NCBI RefSeq assembly: GCF_900156625.1
Contig: NZ_FTOB01000001.1
Location: forward strand, 310,001-374,000
Reading direction: 5' to 3'
Length of the DNA stretch: 64,000 nt
DNA from: Zobellia uliginosa
Lineage (GTDB): Bacteria; Bacteroidota; Bacteroidia; Flavobacteriales; Flavobacteriaceae
Shown: one piece after another, positions 16,386-28,600 of the stretch
How positions within the stretch are numbered: the first letter of the stretch is position 1
Layout of the letters: the number at the start of each line of letters is the position of its first letter
Notes under the pieces: model-generated
Told to the model about the DNA's origin: nothing
What the model saw: the letters and a program-made list of their open reading frames with translations, nothing else
Databases searched by the model: none
Translations under genes and position numbers: made by a program

Positions 16386-18068
16386 CTATTTGCCTTGGAT
16401 TTTTGCCCAAGTATCTCTTAATCCAACCGTTCTATTAAAAACCAATTTTTCATCTGAACTATCGGGATCAACACAAAAATAACCTAAACGTTGAAACTGA
16501 TAACGATCACCTGCTTTGGCCTCCGACAAACTCGGTTCTAAATATCCCGTAATCACCTTTAAGGAATCAGGGTTTACGAACTCCATAAAATCTTTGTCCT
16601 TATGTGTATCAGGACTCTCGTCAGTGAACAAGCGATCATAAAGACGAACTTCAGCCTTCAAGGCGTGGGGAACGGATACCCAATGCAAGGTTCCTTTTAC
16701 CTTACGAAGGCTTTCCTCGGTTCCGCTTCCACTTTTACTCTTAGGGTCATAGGTACATTGCACCTCTATAATATTCCCATCGGTATCTTTGGTACAACTT
16801 TCCGCCTTGATGATATATCCCGACTTCAACCGTACCTCTCCCCCTAATTTTAAACGGAAGAACTTTCGGTTGGCTTCCTCCCTAAAATCTTCCTGCTCAA
16901 TAAAAAGTTCCCTTGAAAAAGGAATCTGTCTTGTGCCGGCCGACGCATCTTCCGGATTATTTTCGGTATCCAACCACTCTACATCTCCCTCTGGGTAGTT
17001 AGTGATTACAACTTTTAACGGGTTAAGCACCCCCATTACCCTCGGTGCAATTTTATTCAAATGCTCACGAACGTGAAATTCCAAAAGGGAGACATCAATA
17101 AGGTTATCACGCTTGGCTATACCAATAGTATCGACAAAATTACGGATGGATTCAGGCGTGTAACCCCGCCTTCTAAGTCCTGATATCGTACTCATTCTCG
17201 GATCGTCCCAACCTTTGACCACCTTCTGCTCTACCAACTGCAACAGTTTCCGTTTACTCACAACGGTATGGCTAAGATTACGACGGGCGAACTCACGTTG
17301 CTTAGGTCTAAGCTTGTTGGAGTCTACTACTTGATCCAAAAACCAATCATAAAGTTCACGGTGCATAGCGAACTCTAGGGTACAAAATGAATGTGAGACC
17401 TGTTCGATATAGTCGCTCTCACCGTGGGTCCAATCGTACATCGGGTAAATACACCAATCGGTATTTGTTCTATGGTGTGCTTTATGTAACACTCGGTACA
17501 TTATTGGGTCACGCATCAACATATTCGAAGATGCCATATCGATTTTCGCCCTCAGTACATGTGTACCCTCAGCAAATTCACCGGCTTTCATCCTTTTAAA
17601 AAGGTCTAAATTCTCGTCAACGGAACGATTTCTATACGGACTCTCGGTTCCGGCTTGTGTGGGTGTACCTTTTTGGGCTGCCATTTCCTCAGATGATTGC
17701 TCATCTACATAAGCCTTCCCTTTTTTGATCAACTCAACGGCCCAATCATATAATTGTTGGAAATAATCCGAAGCATACCGTTCGGTATCCCATTTAAAAC
17801 CGAGCCATTCCACATCTCTTTTAATGGCATCTACATACTCTTGTTCTTCCTTTGCCGGGTTGGTATCGTCAAACCTCAAATTTACCGGTGCGTTGTACCG
17901 CAGACCCAGTCCAAAATTTAAACAAATTGAACTTGCATGGCCAATATGTAGATAGCCATTCGGTTCAGGCGGAAAACGAAAACGTAAATCTTGCTTTGAA
18001 TAACCATTTTTCAGGTCTTCCTCAACTATGTGTTCGATGAAATTCAACGACTCGACTGCCTCGCTCAT
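16386..18068 (-). CDS. glnS: Glutaminyl-tRNA synthetase
   Basis: Counted from MSEAVESLN, the product has 560 residues and charges tRNA-Gln. RFPPEPNGYLHIGHA carries the HIGH motif and VVSKRKL is the KMSKS-type loop. The C-terminal half is the two-barrel anticodon-binding domain. An in-frame ATG exists 33 bases further upstream (18101), but a perfect -7 box (TACCTTTG, 18089-18096) lies between the two. Transcription would therefore begin downstream of the longer start, which is why I chose 18068. Presence of GlnS means no GatCAB route is needed for Gln-tRNA. Confidence 0.97.
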   Translation of the reverse strand: MSEAVESLNFIEHIVEEDLKNGYSKQDLRFRFPPEPNGYLHIGHASSICLNFGLGLRYNAPVNLRFDDTNPAKEEQEYVDAIKRDVEWLGFKWDTERYASDYFQQLYDWAVELIKKGKAYVDEQSSEEMAAQKGTPTQAGTESPYRNRSVDENLDLFKRMKAGEFAEGTHVLRAKIDMASSNMLMRDPIMYRVLHKAHHRTNTDWCIYPMYDWTHGESDYIEQVSHSFCTLEFAMHRELYDWFLDQVVDSNKLRPKQREFARRNLSHTVVSKRKLLQLVEQKVVKGWDDPRMSTISGLRRRGYTPESIRNFVDTIGIAKRDNLIDVSLLEFHVREHLNKIAPRVMGVLNPLKVVITNYPEGDVEWLDTENNPEDASAGTRQIPFSRELFIEQEDFREEANRKFFRLKLGGEVRLKSGYIIKAESCTKDTDGNIIEVQCTYDPKSKSGSGTEESLRKVKGTLHWVSVPHALKAEVRLYDRLFTDESPDTHKDKDFMEFVNPDSLKVITGYLEPSLSEAKAGDRYQFQRLGYFCVDPDSSDEKLVFNRTVGLRDTWAKIQGK

Positions 18069-18088
18069 AGGGATAATTTTTAGAGCCA

Positions 18089-18096
18089 CAAAGGTA
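18089..18096 (-). promoter_or_regulatory. -7 box of glnS
   Basis: TACCTTTG on the minus strand, 20 bases upstream of the chosen ATG; it decides between the two possible starts. No clear -33 element. Confidence 0.55.
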
Positions 18097-18288
18097 GTCA
18101 AAATGCACTAATCGTACCGCTTTGAAATTGCTTTCATACAAATACTGAAGTTTCACAACACTTTTTTCCCTTGATACAACATTAAATTCAGTGCGCGTAT
18201 TATATAAGCCATATTTGTTTATAGAATTCTCTGTATCAAACCCAAATTGATCGATGAATTTGTAGTAAACCCAAAACTACGCCTACTT

Positions 18289-20562
18289 ATGAGACAGAAA
18301 AGAAATCACATTCCGCGCACAATTTTGATGGCCGTTTTATTGATGGCCACAGTACAAATCTCTGCACAAACGGTTGTTTTACAAGCACCGAAACCTGCAG
18401 GTAACCCGAATTTCGGTGATCAGCCCAATGAAAACCAGTGGACACAGATCTGTGCTGGTAACGCAGGCTTCAACCAATACTTCGCCACGATTGACTGGGC
18501 AGGCAACCCAAACAGTGACAACGAATGGATTCTTGAACTCTCTGATTCGAGTGGTAGTTTTTCCAACCCGGTAGAACTGGGGCGTGAATCAAGCAACACC
18601 ACGGTTAAAAATCCTGGTTTTGAGTTTCAGCTACCAACGACAGCTAGGGGTTCAGGTTACAAAATGAGGGTAAGGAGTACAAGTCCCGCCACAATAGGCC
18701 CAGAAACCATCGCTTATTCTATGTACTATTTAGGCTATACATCGAACTTACACATGAGTCCCAATGGAGACGGAACCACGCCTGGTACCGTTGAATCTTG
18801 CGGCGGTACGCAAATAACCCTAACGGTCGATAACATACCCGCCTCCGAATTAAATACCTATCAGTATTCTTGGTACAGAAGCGGAACCAAATTAGCAGAA
18901 ACCGGGCCGTCCATAACCACGGATGGTGCAGGTGAATATTTTGTCTTTTTAGATTACGGGGCATGTACGGGTTCTGCCAATACCGAATCAAATCATATTA
19001 TACTGAACTCAGGAGTATCTACGGGAATAGCCATTACTGCCCCGGCAGCAACTTCCTTATGTGCAGGAGATACCGTAGCCCCCTTGGAGGCGACAGTACA
19101 AAATGCTAGTTATACATATACATGGTATAGAAACGGAACCGAAGTACAGGCTGCCCAAATTGGCGGCTTTACCTATTCTATCGATACCAACGACCCCGCA
19201 TTTGTAGGCGATTATACCGTTGAAGTAAAAGGAGCTGGTATCTGCACCGAAACTTCGGCACCCGTTACCATAACAAACGCCGGTGCCTTTACCGTAACAA
19301 GAAATAACAATGCCAATTTGGTGGTCTTGCCTTCACAGAGCCAAACCTTAAGTGTAACCACCGATGCCAATGCACCGACTTACGAATGGTTTAGAAACAA
19401 TACACCTATACCAAGTTCTAACAACGCCACGTTAACAGTAACCCAGGCCGGTACATATCACGTTGCGGTTACACAAACCGGGGGTACGTGTTCATCGACT
19501 ACCATCAATTCGGAACAAACTGTAGTGGTCGCACCGACTTCCTTCAAAACGGAAATCAACTATGCTACTTCTTATGAAGCGTGTAGCAGTACGAGCATAG
19601 CCTTGACCGCCGATAAGATATATGCGGTTTTAGGCGATGGAAGCGAGGTAGACGTTACTGCCGATGTAGCTTCGTCATTCACCTATCAATGGCAGAAAGA
19701 CGGCGTTGATGTCGCTGGTGAAACTTCACAATCGATCAGCTTGACCGATAGTGACCACAACGGTTCTTACCACGTTAACACCGAACAAGGAGGCATGACC
19801 ACGGTCTCGAATACCCTACCGGTACAATTAGCTTCAAACCAATCGGTATCAATAACGGCATCCAGTACGGTATACTGCAGTTCTTCCGATGTAATTACCA
19901 TTACCACAGATGCCGATCTATCCGATAAGACCTTCGACTGGGAACGTGATGGAAGCGTAGTAAACTCAACCGATACTTCCTTAACCATAACCGAACCTGG
20001 TACTTATAGATTGGTCATCAAAAACGGGACCTGTAACCTCGTTTCCAACGAACTATCCATTACACCTCTTGATCCAGACCTTATCACTTTAGATGTTGAC
20101 GGCGATGTTATCTTCCCTGAGGGAAGTTCAAAAACCGTAAACGCCAGTGGAGGTACTGCCTACAGATGGCTCGATGCCAATAATGTAGAGATTAGCAGCT
20201 CATCTTCTGCCACATTCACAACTGAAGGAGACTATCTTCTAATTGCGAATATTGACAATTGTGAAGTAAGCAAACCGATTACCGTATCATACCTTGACCT
20301 TTTTAATATACCAAACGTTATAACACCTAATGGAGATGGCGCCAACGACCAATGGGTTATTCCTAACTCATATTCGAACAAGTCGGACGTGAATGTCATC
20401 ATCTACAACGCCAAAGGTGTAGAAGTCTTAAATGCAACCAACTACCAAAATAACTGGCCGGAGTCTTCCGTAAGCTTCGCTAAGCAAAACATGGTATTCT
20501 ACTATGTTATCAAAAACGCTAGCGAAACTTTAAAGCAAGGCACCATAACAGTTATTAGATAA
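18289..20562 (+). CDS. sprC: Secreted Ig-like repeat protein with gliding-motility C-terminal domain (SprC-like)
   Basis: About 757 residues when started at MRQKRNHIPRTILMAVL, which gives a proper signal peptide ending SAQ; an in-frame ATG 42 bases upstream would add an unlikely leader. The body is a string of Ig-like beta-sandwich units of about 90 residues. These have recurrent Cys and W(Y/F)R(N/S)G patterns, e.g. YTWYRNGTEV and YEWFRNNTPI. The last 85 residues begin NIPNVITPNGDGANDQW and match the type-B T9SS sorting domain (CHU_C/gliding motility-associated). The protein should be exported by the Por secretion system. First gene of a block whose order (this gene, SprD-like, SprB-like, SprF-like) matches the Flavobacterium johnsoniae sprC-sprD-sprB-sprF operon; the symbol rests on that synteny. 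Confidence 0.8.
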   Translation: MRQKRNHIPRTILMAVLLMATVQISAQTVVLQAPKPAGNPNFGDQPNENQWTQICAGNAGFNQYFATIDWAGNPNSDNEWILELSDSSGSFSNPVELGRESSNTTVKNPGFEFQLPTTARGSGYKMRVRSTSPATIGPETIAYSMYYLGYTSNLHMSPNGDGTTPGTVESCGGTQITLTVDNIPASELNTYQYSWYRSGTKLAETGPSITTDGAGEYFVFLDYGACTGSANTESNHIILNSGVSTGIAITAPAATSLCAGDTVAPLEATVQNASYTYTWYRNGTEVQAAQIGGFTYSIDTNDPAFVGDYTVEVKGAGICTETSAPVTITNAGAFTVTRNNNANLVVLPSQSQTLSVTTDANAPTYEWFRNNTPIPSSNNATLTVTQAGTYHVAVTQTGGTCSSTTINSEQTVVVAPTSFKTEINYATSYEACSSTSIALTADKIYAVLGDGSEVDVTADVASSFTYQWQKDGVDVAGETSQSISLTDSDHNGSYHVNTEQGGMTTVSNTLPVQLASNQSVSITASSTVYCSSSDVITITTDADLSDKTFDWERDGSVVNSTDTSLTITEPGTYRLVIKNGTCNLVSNELSITPLDPDLITLDVDGDVIFPEGSSKTVNASGGTAYRWLDANNVEISSSSSATFTTEGDYLLIANIDNCEVSKPITVSYLDLFNIPNVITPNGDGANDQWVIPNSYSNKSDVNVIIYNAKGVEVLNATNYQNNWPESSVSFAKQNMVFYYVIKNASETLKQGTITVIR

Positions 20563-20572
20563 TTTAACCACC

Positions 20573-22684
20573 ATGAAATTTGTAAAATACATTGCACTAA
20601 CCCTACTGGCTGCCCTGACGTTCGGAAACGTCCAGGCGCAGGAAGACGATCCAGTCCTGCTGTACAGTCCAGCATCACAGAATTTGTTGAAATTCAATCG
20701 ATTCTTGATCAACCCGACGTTTTCGACGGTACAGGAAGATAAGTCATACATCAACTTGCTACACAGAAACCAATCGGTACAATTTAAGGATAACGACCAA
20801 ACGTATTTCTTGAGTTATAGCGGTAGGATCGGTGATAGGAGCGGACTAGGGCTTAGCCTTTATACACAGAGTATCGGTCCCGTTTCAAACATCGGGGTTT
20901 TGGCCAACTACGCCTACGGTATAAAATTGAGTGACAAGAGTAATTTTACCTTTGGTGGTAACTTGGCCTATTATAGTACAGGCCTTGATCAAAACAACAT
21001 CGACGTTGTAGATGTAAACGATTACCGTTTAAACGGTACGGAAGACAGCAATGTGCTTTCGTTTCAACCTGGTTTCAACATTTCCTATGGGGATTTTGAC
21101 TTCGGTGTTTTTGCAGAGAATCTATTCGATTACAATTTAAAGACCAGCGAATCCCTTACCGATTTCGGAGATAAGACCTATTCCAGTCACCTTCAATATA
21201 CCCACAGTTTTAAAAACGGAGACGGTATTATGGAGGGCAGTCGTCTCATGCCGATTGCACGGGTTCGTATGAACGGCCAAAACCGTTTTGCTTCCTCTGA
21301 TGGCGAATCGCAAGACCTCACTTTTGGAGGTGGAGTAATTCTCGACCTACCTAAGCTGGGATGGCTACAAGGAGGCTATGACAGTTTCTACGGAGCCTCT
21401 GCCGGGGCCGGATTTAACATCAACAAAAGACTTTCCTTAGGGTATACCATGGAAAAAGGGTTTGGTACGGACTTCGATAACTTGGGCATTACCCATGAAA
21501 TCTCCTTTGCCTATTCCTTCACCCCGAACTTGACCGAAGACCGTGTAATGTTAGAGGATGATTACGAAGATAGCTTGGTAGCGGAAGACGAAATCGAAAA
21601 GAACAACTTCGTCGACAATGAGGAAATAGAAGAGCTCAAACGTAAATTGGCTGAAAACGATGCTATAATCCAAGAGTTGATGTTCCGACAAGACTCATTG
21701 GAAGCTGACCGTCAAAAAGACCTTGAGCGTCGTTTCAACATGGTCATGAGTATGGTCAGAAACGAAACCAATGGCAAGCGTCCCGACTTGGAAGACCGTG
21801 CCGAAAAACTCTTTTTAGGTCAGAACGATAACTCTACGGTAGCCTCGAATACTACTACACAAAACAATAATATACCGAACGGAACAACTGATGCCATCGA
21901 ACAAAATACCCTTCCTCCCACTAGACCTACAGTGGCAAGGGACAAAACCCAAAACCAGGTTGCGCGGCCGACCGCCACAGCGAGCAGTAGCAAAACCGCT
22001 GCCCGTAGCGGTGTAAAAAGCCGAAAGTTTAAAGACCTTGATGGCGTAACCGATGGCTACTACGTTGTAGCCAATGTATACAAAGGAGGTCAATACATGC
22101 ATAAGTTTATGGACAAACTTCAGCAAGATGGCTTTGAAAGCGACTACATAGACAACCCAAAAAACGGCTTGAAATACGTCTACCTCAAACGTTATGATAC
22201 TTGGGATGAAGCCGTAGCGGCACACAACAGCAACATGAACGGAGCCTATGATGGGGATACATGGATCATGAACGTAGACAATCGCTATTCAAACGAAGCG
22301 TATGCCAATAACGTAAACAAGCTAAAAGAAAAATCGGCCAAATACGATACCGATGTCCTACAAACAAAAACCGTAGTAAAAGACCAAGTGGTATCGAACG
22401 AGATAACGCCAAAAACGCATAAAATAGATGGTATCGGCTCAGGCTATTATATCATCGCAAATGTATTTGCCAACCCAAAAAATGCAAATCGTTTTGTAAA
22501 ACTTCTTAATTCTTATGGGCTTAGTGCCAGTTACTTCATCAATCCTGAAAACAACTGGAGGTATGTATACCTGAAGAGACACCAATCTTGGAACAACGCC
22601 CTTTTATCTTATTACACCAACCTAAACGATGCGTACAACGACAAAATGTGGATTATGCGTGTCCGACCAAACCTAATGGCCTAG
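20573..22684 (+). CDS. sprD: PorP/SprF-type outer-membrane barrel with coiled coil and two SPOR-like repeats (SprD-like)
   Basis: This 703-residue protein has a signal peptide ending VQAQ. Residues about 25-320 form a PorP/SprF barrel, opening with DPVLLYSPASQNLLKFNRFLINPTFS. An acidic linker and a coiled coil follow (about 340-400). A low-complexity Asn/Thr-rich stretch comes next. The end consists of two tandem SPOR-like repeats (about 490-580 and 617-703), each beginning GYYxxANV and ending MWIMxV or WIMNV. The family is tied to T9SS export and gliding. The repeats may bind peptidoglycan or a partner, anchoring the barrel to the wall. The gene starts 10 bases after the SprC-like stop, and its stop abuts the ATG of the giant adhesin with no spacer. 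Confidence 0.8.
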   Translation: MKFVKYIALTLLAALTFGNVQAQEDDPVLLYSPASQNLLKFNRFLINPTFSTVQEDKSYINLLHRNQSVQFKDNDQTYFLSYSGRIGDRSGLGLSLYTQSIGPVSNIGVLANYAYGIKLSDKSNFTFGGNLAYYSTGLDQNNIDVVDVNDYRLNGTEDSNVLSFQPGFNISYGDFDFGVFAENLFDYNLKTSESLTDFGDKTYSSHLQYTHSFKNGDGIMEGSRLMPIARVRMNGQNRFASSDGESQDLTFGGGVILDLPKLGWLQGGYDSFYGASAGAGFNINKRLSLGYTMEKGFGTDFDNLGITHEISFAYSFTPNLTEDRVMLEDDYEDSLVAEDEIEKNNFVDNEEIEELKRKLAENDAIIQELMFRQDSLEADRQKDLERRFNMVMSMVRNETNGKRPDLEDRAEKLFLGQNDNSTVASNTTTQNNNIPNGTTDAIEQNTLPPTRPTVARDKTQNQVARPTATASSSKTAARSGVKSRKFKDLDGVTDGYYVVANVYKGGQYMHKFMDKLQQDGFESDYIDNPKNGLKYVYLKRYDTWDEAVAAHNSNMNGAYDGDTWIMNVDNRYSNEAYANNVNKLKEKSAKYDTDVLQTKTVVKDQVVSNEITPKTHKIDGIGSGYYIIANVFANPKNANRFVKLLNSYGLSASYFINPENNWRYVYLKRHQSWNNALLSYYTNLNDAYNDKMWIMRVRPNLMA

Positions 22685-25600
22685 ATGAAACCTAATTTTT
22701 TCAAAAAATTATTAGTTGCCAGTATTTTACTATTGGCTTATTCCGGTTTTTCACAAGAGTACAATTCCTTTGATGTTCGCTACCAAACCAACATTAAGGG
22801 AGATCTCACCTTTATCTCAAACAATATTTTGAATAGGGATGGAGGTACCTCAAGTACCGAACCGGAAGACCCGTACAATAATATTTCCACTAACTGGAGT
22901 TCCAACCAGGAAACCGGTGGTTATTTTAATTACAACGATGACAAAAACATGCAGTACATCGATGTAGATGGCGACCCTTCTACATTTAACTCGAGTTCTG
23001 CGACATTTTCGTTTCCCAATGCCGATTGTAACCTCATTCGGTACGCGGGCCTATATTGGTCCGCCACCTATCCAAGTGCTACGGCCAATGGTCAGTCATT
23101 CTGGTGGGGTGCCATAAATAACAGTATACCTATAGGCCAAGGTCGACAGAACGATTTTAACCAAGTAAAACTTAAGGTTCCTGGCGGTACTTATGTAGAT
23201 GTAACGGCCGATGAAGTGCTCTTTGACGGCTTCACCAGTTCGGATAACTCCGTTAGGGGCAATAGTCCGTACGCCTGCTATGCAGATGTTACCCATCTTA
23301 TAACGCCATTGGGTGATCCAACAGGAGAATATACCGTGGCCAATATTAGGGCCACACTCGGTTCATTAAAAGGACAAGGGGGGTCATCTGGGGGTTGGAC
23401 CCTTGTGATCGTATATGAAAACCCCAATCTAACCGGAAAACTCATCACTACTTTTGATGGGTTTGCGCGCGTTAGGGATACAGATAGGGTCGATATCAAT
23501 TATTCAGGCTTCAATACCATTCCCGTGGGTCCCGTTAGGGCCAATGTTGGTGCTGCCGCCCTTGAAGGAGACTACAGAATTACCGGAGACCGCCTAAGAA
23601 TACGGGCCGCTAGCAGTGGTGGTTACACGACCCTGAGTAACGGAACGAACCCATCTAACAACTTTTTTAACAGTAACATTACCCTAAACGCAACCCTGAC
23701 CACGAACAGAACACCCAACAGTAGAAATACATTGGGCTATGACACGGACATGTTTTATGTCTATAACCCGGCCAACTCCGTAATACCCAATAACGAAACC
23801 TCGGCAACGCTCAGGTTCGAAACCAACGGAGATCAATATTATCCCTTCTTCAACTCCTTTAACATTGAAATCATCGAACCCGATATCGTTCTTGAAAAGC
23901 GGGTTGAAGATATTAGTGGTGTTGATATTACAGGGCAAGGGGTAAACTTAGGGCAAACCTTAGATTACGTACTTACCTTCCAAAACACGGGGAACGACAA
24001 TGCGGTAAACTATACGATTCGTGATGTTTTACCGGTGAACGTAACCCTAGACGAAAGCAACATCACCATGCCTAGCGGCACCACCTATACCTATGACCCC
24101 GCAACGCGCGCCGTTGAATTCAGCATTCCCAACAGGTATGTAGAGGTTGGCGATACCCCCGCAAATATTCGTATGCGGGTAAAAGTAGCGGAAAACTGCT
24201 TTGACTTTATAGATGCCTGTACCGATCTGATCGAAAACTTGGCCTACTCGACCTACCGTGGAGAAATTAACAATAATCAAATTACGGATGACCCGAGTGT
24301 ATCTGACTTCGATAATTGTGGTTTTGTTACCCCAGGGGCGACGAATTTCTTGTTAGACGACCTTTCGGACTGTAATTTTAACCGTACCGTACAACTCTGC
24401 GGGCTCAATGTTACCTTAGATGCAGGTGACAATTTTGACGACTATATTTGGGTGCGTGATGATAACGAAAACGGCGAGATAGACCCATCCGATACCATTT
24501 TAGACGATGGCGATCCCGACGCAGACCCTAGCACTTTGGTCGTTTCAGACATAGGTACCTACATTGTTGATAAAATTGTAGCCGACCCATGTAAAGGCTT
24601 TAAGGAAATCATCGTAGTAGAACGTTTTGGCACTACCCAAACCAACCCTATTGTAGATTATTTCAATGCCTTGAACAGCGATGCGGATCCAACTAACGAT
24701 ATTCAGGGGGAAATTGCCCAATGTAGTATTGATGGTGATCTTTTACCTAAAATTTTTCTCTGTGGGTCGGGCGATACCCAACCTTTTCAGATAAACATAA
24801 CCGATGCGCAAAGCCTAACATGGGAGCGTCTTGACGAAGGTAGCTGCTCTAGTGTTACCGATGATTGTGCCAACAAAAACCTAGGTTGTACGTGGAATAC
24901 CGTTGGAACAGGAAACAACTTTAATGCCACATCTGCCGGTAAATACCGACTTGTCATCAACTACCAGTTGGGATGCTTTAGCCGGTTCTATTTTGATGTT
25001 TACCAAAACAACCTAGACCTTCTCTTCAATAAGAGGGACATTATCTGTTCTACCGATGGAAACATTACCATCACCAATTTGGGCAGTAATTACGGTTACC
25101 AGTTGGTAGACATAACCAACAACACCATTGTAGTGCCATTTAGCGCTAATAACGGCCCTAGTTTTGACATCTCTACCAATGGAGCCTATAGAGTAGACGT
25201 AACGCAATTAGACAGCTCTGGAAACCCAATTCCTGATGCATGTATTTTCAGTACGCCTGACATAGGTATACTCGACCGCGATTTTCAGGTCAACGTAACC
25301 ACGACCCCATCTAATTGTAATGCCCAAGGTATTATCAAAATCGACGTTCTTAATGTAGAACCCAATTACACCTACGTACTTAGAAGAAGTGATGGAACCC
25401 TAATTGACGATGAAACCGCACAATCGGATAACACCCACTCCTTTAATGTAAATGCCGGTGATTATACCATTGAAGTTTCAACCGATGATGGGTGTTCGTT
25501 TAGCCAAGACGTAACCGTGGCCAGAACACCGGATCCCACCCTTATCGCACAAACGACAAAAGATATCGGCTGTACGGCTGGAACCATACAACTTACCGGT

Positions 25601-28600
25601 AGCGGAGGCTTGCCAAGTCCTGGCTATTCCTATGCCATTTGGAGTAAGGACGGCACCAATTTATATGCCGATGTAGCTTCAATACCCGGTGATGCCTATG
25701 AAACCGATCCTATTTTTACCTTCGGATGGCGCGATACGAATAGTGACGGTACAGACGAATATTTTCCAGGAGAAGAAGGGGATTACGTTTTTGTAATCGT
25801 CGATTCCAACAACTGTTTTGCCTTTTCCAACGAGGTGACCATAAACGATAACGGGGCTATGACCCTTGACTCGATTACCGAGACATCGCCTTCTTGTAGC
25901 GGTGATTCAGACGGGGCCCTGACCATAAACACTACGGGCGGTGTTGCTCCATTTTCGTACAGCATCGATGGTGGAACCACTACCCAGGGATCGCCAAACT
26001 TCGTAAACCTTATTGCCGGCACCTATGAAGTACTGGTAACCGATTCTTCCGGTTGTAGTTTATCACAAACCGTAGAATTGACCGAGCCCTTTCCTTTAAG
26101 TGCCTCGGCAGGTGTTTCACGTGACGCTACCTGTGACCCGAACGGTGCGGAAGTTCGTGTAACCAATGTGGTGGGAGGAACACCTCCTTACCAATACAGT
26201 TTTGACGGTGGTGCAACCTATGGCGCCTCAAGTATAGCTGTGCTTCCCCCTGGGGACTATACGGTAATCGTAAGCGATGGTTCTTGTGAGTATCCCATGA
26301 ACGTAACCGTTGAAGATGAGCCGGCAGAACCGACCGTAACCCTTACTCCCGAGGTTAGCTATGATTGTAACGGAACGGGAACTATTACAGCTACCCCAGA
26401 TATTGCTACGTACAACTATACTTATGCCCTAGATGGCGTACCCAATTCACCAGACCCCACAAGCAACGTTTTCCTTAACGTTGCCCCTGGCACCTATACG
26501 GTGAGCACCAGTTATGTGTCTCAGACCCCACCAACCCCCAGTTTATTGCTTACTGAGGATTTCGGAAGCGGACCAACCATACCTAGCCCAAACACAAATG
26601 GCTATAATTATGAAGACCAAACTACAAACTCTCCTGGCGATGCCAACGAAAACATCAATGACTTCGAGTATTCCGTAACGAGTGATATCGTCGCCCCGTT
26701 CGGCACATGGATCAACCCCATCGACCATACAACAGGAACAAGAACAGGTCAAGGCCGTTATTTGGTCATGAACGTAGGTACACCTACGCCTGCCCAAATC
26801 ATATATTCCAAGCAAATAAACGATATCATCCCCAATCAAGATATCAGTGTAACCCTGTATATCATGAACCTGCTACGGCAGGGAACGAGCGGTCTTGATC
26901 CCAATTTGACCATAGAAATTCGCGAACCGGGGACGGGTACCGTAGTAAGGTCGATTACCACCGGAACGATAGCCAAAAACACAGGGGAAAACGATTGGGT
27001 AGAATTTACCGCGGAACTCAATCCGGGAAGCAACACGACCCTCGATTTTGTAATCCGATCCGAAATACCCGGAAACGGGGGCAATGACTTTGCCTTGGAC
27101 GACATCGTTATACACCAAGTACCCGAAGTTTGTGAACAGACCGTTGAAACGCCGGTTACCGTGGTTGCCGGTCAGCTTTTCTCAGCAAACATTACAGGTG
27201 CTACCGATACGAGTTGTAACGGACTTGCCAACGGTTCCATAACCTTTGAAGTAGAGAACTTTAACGCCGCCGGATTTGAGTATTCAATAGACGGTAGTGC
27301 CTTTGTAAGCTCCACCATTTCACCCATTACCACTCCTGCCACCCTAAGTTCCGGTTCCCACACCGTAGTGGTCAGAAAGGTAGACGAGCCTAGTTGTTCT
27401 AGAACCTTGACACATACCATCAATGCCCCGGAAGCCCTAGTGGTTTCGGCATCGATTACCACAGAATTAAGCTGTACCAACGGCGGTGCTACCATTACGG
27501 CCAGTGCCACTGGCGGTACCACGGCCTACGAATATCAGTTGGAAGACCAGCTGGGCAACATTATCGGAAGCTATGATTTTGCGACCAACGGAAACAATAC
27601 TGTTTTCCCGAACCTTATTGCAGGCGATTATATCGTACGTGTCAGGGATGCCAATACATGTGAAGACGCCATTGATACAGCCCTTACCGTTGCACCGACA
27701 AACCCGATTACTTTCGATGTGATTCCTACGGCTTGCTATACGGGCGGAAATACGGCCTCCATCCAAGTTGATGTTACCGATGGTAACGGAGATTATACCT
27801 TCAGTATCAACGGAAACCCATGGGTAAGTCCGAGCCCTGCGAACAGTACAACACATACGTTTTCGGGACTATCAAACGGAACATACACCATCAATGTACA
27901 AGATGGTTTGGGCTGTACGGGAACGCTACAGACCCTTACTATCGATCCACAATTGACCGTTAGCGCCACGGCCCCAAGAATTACCGCTTGTGCTACGGAT
28001 ACCGATATCACCATTTCAGCCTCCGGCGGGGACAATAACTACGTTTATGCCGTAGTGGACAATGGTACCGCCGTAACCGACGGGGACTTTAACACGACCA
28101 ACCCTGTGACGGTGGCCATCGCCGGCGATTACGATGTGTACGTACGCGACAACAGTGGCGCTGCAGACTACTGCCAGGCCATGTATACCGTAACCGTAAC
28201 CAAAGACGACCCTATTGCCCTAACGGCAACACCAACGGCGGTAAGCTGTTTTGGAAGTTCGGACGGAGCCATTTCGATTACCGTAGATTCGGGCGGAAAC
28301 GCACCCTTTATGTACAGTATCGATAACGGCGCCACCTATGTACCCGGAAACAACTTCCCGAACCTATCGGCAGGAACCTATCCTGTACGTGTCAGGGACG
28401 CTAGCAATTGCGAAACCGTAGCCCAGGATGTAATCGTTACCGAACCGGCCCAATTGGTCGCAGAAGCGGTAATTACACAAAACTATACCTGTCTTGTCGA
28501 CGGGGAGATTACCGTTGGAAGCATCACCCCAACATCAGGTGGTTCAGGAAACTATCAATACAGCATCAATGGAGGCGCTTGGACGGCCTCTACCACAGGC

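Noticed and set aside
18069-18101. Longer N-terminus of GlnS starting at 18101
   Set aside because: A perfect -7 promoter box lies between this start and the ATG at 18068, and the added residues do not resemble GlnS.
18181-18288. A -7 box for the spr operon
   Set aside because: Only near matches (CATATTTG, TGAATTTG) were found; not strong enough to list as a promoter.
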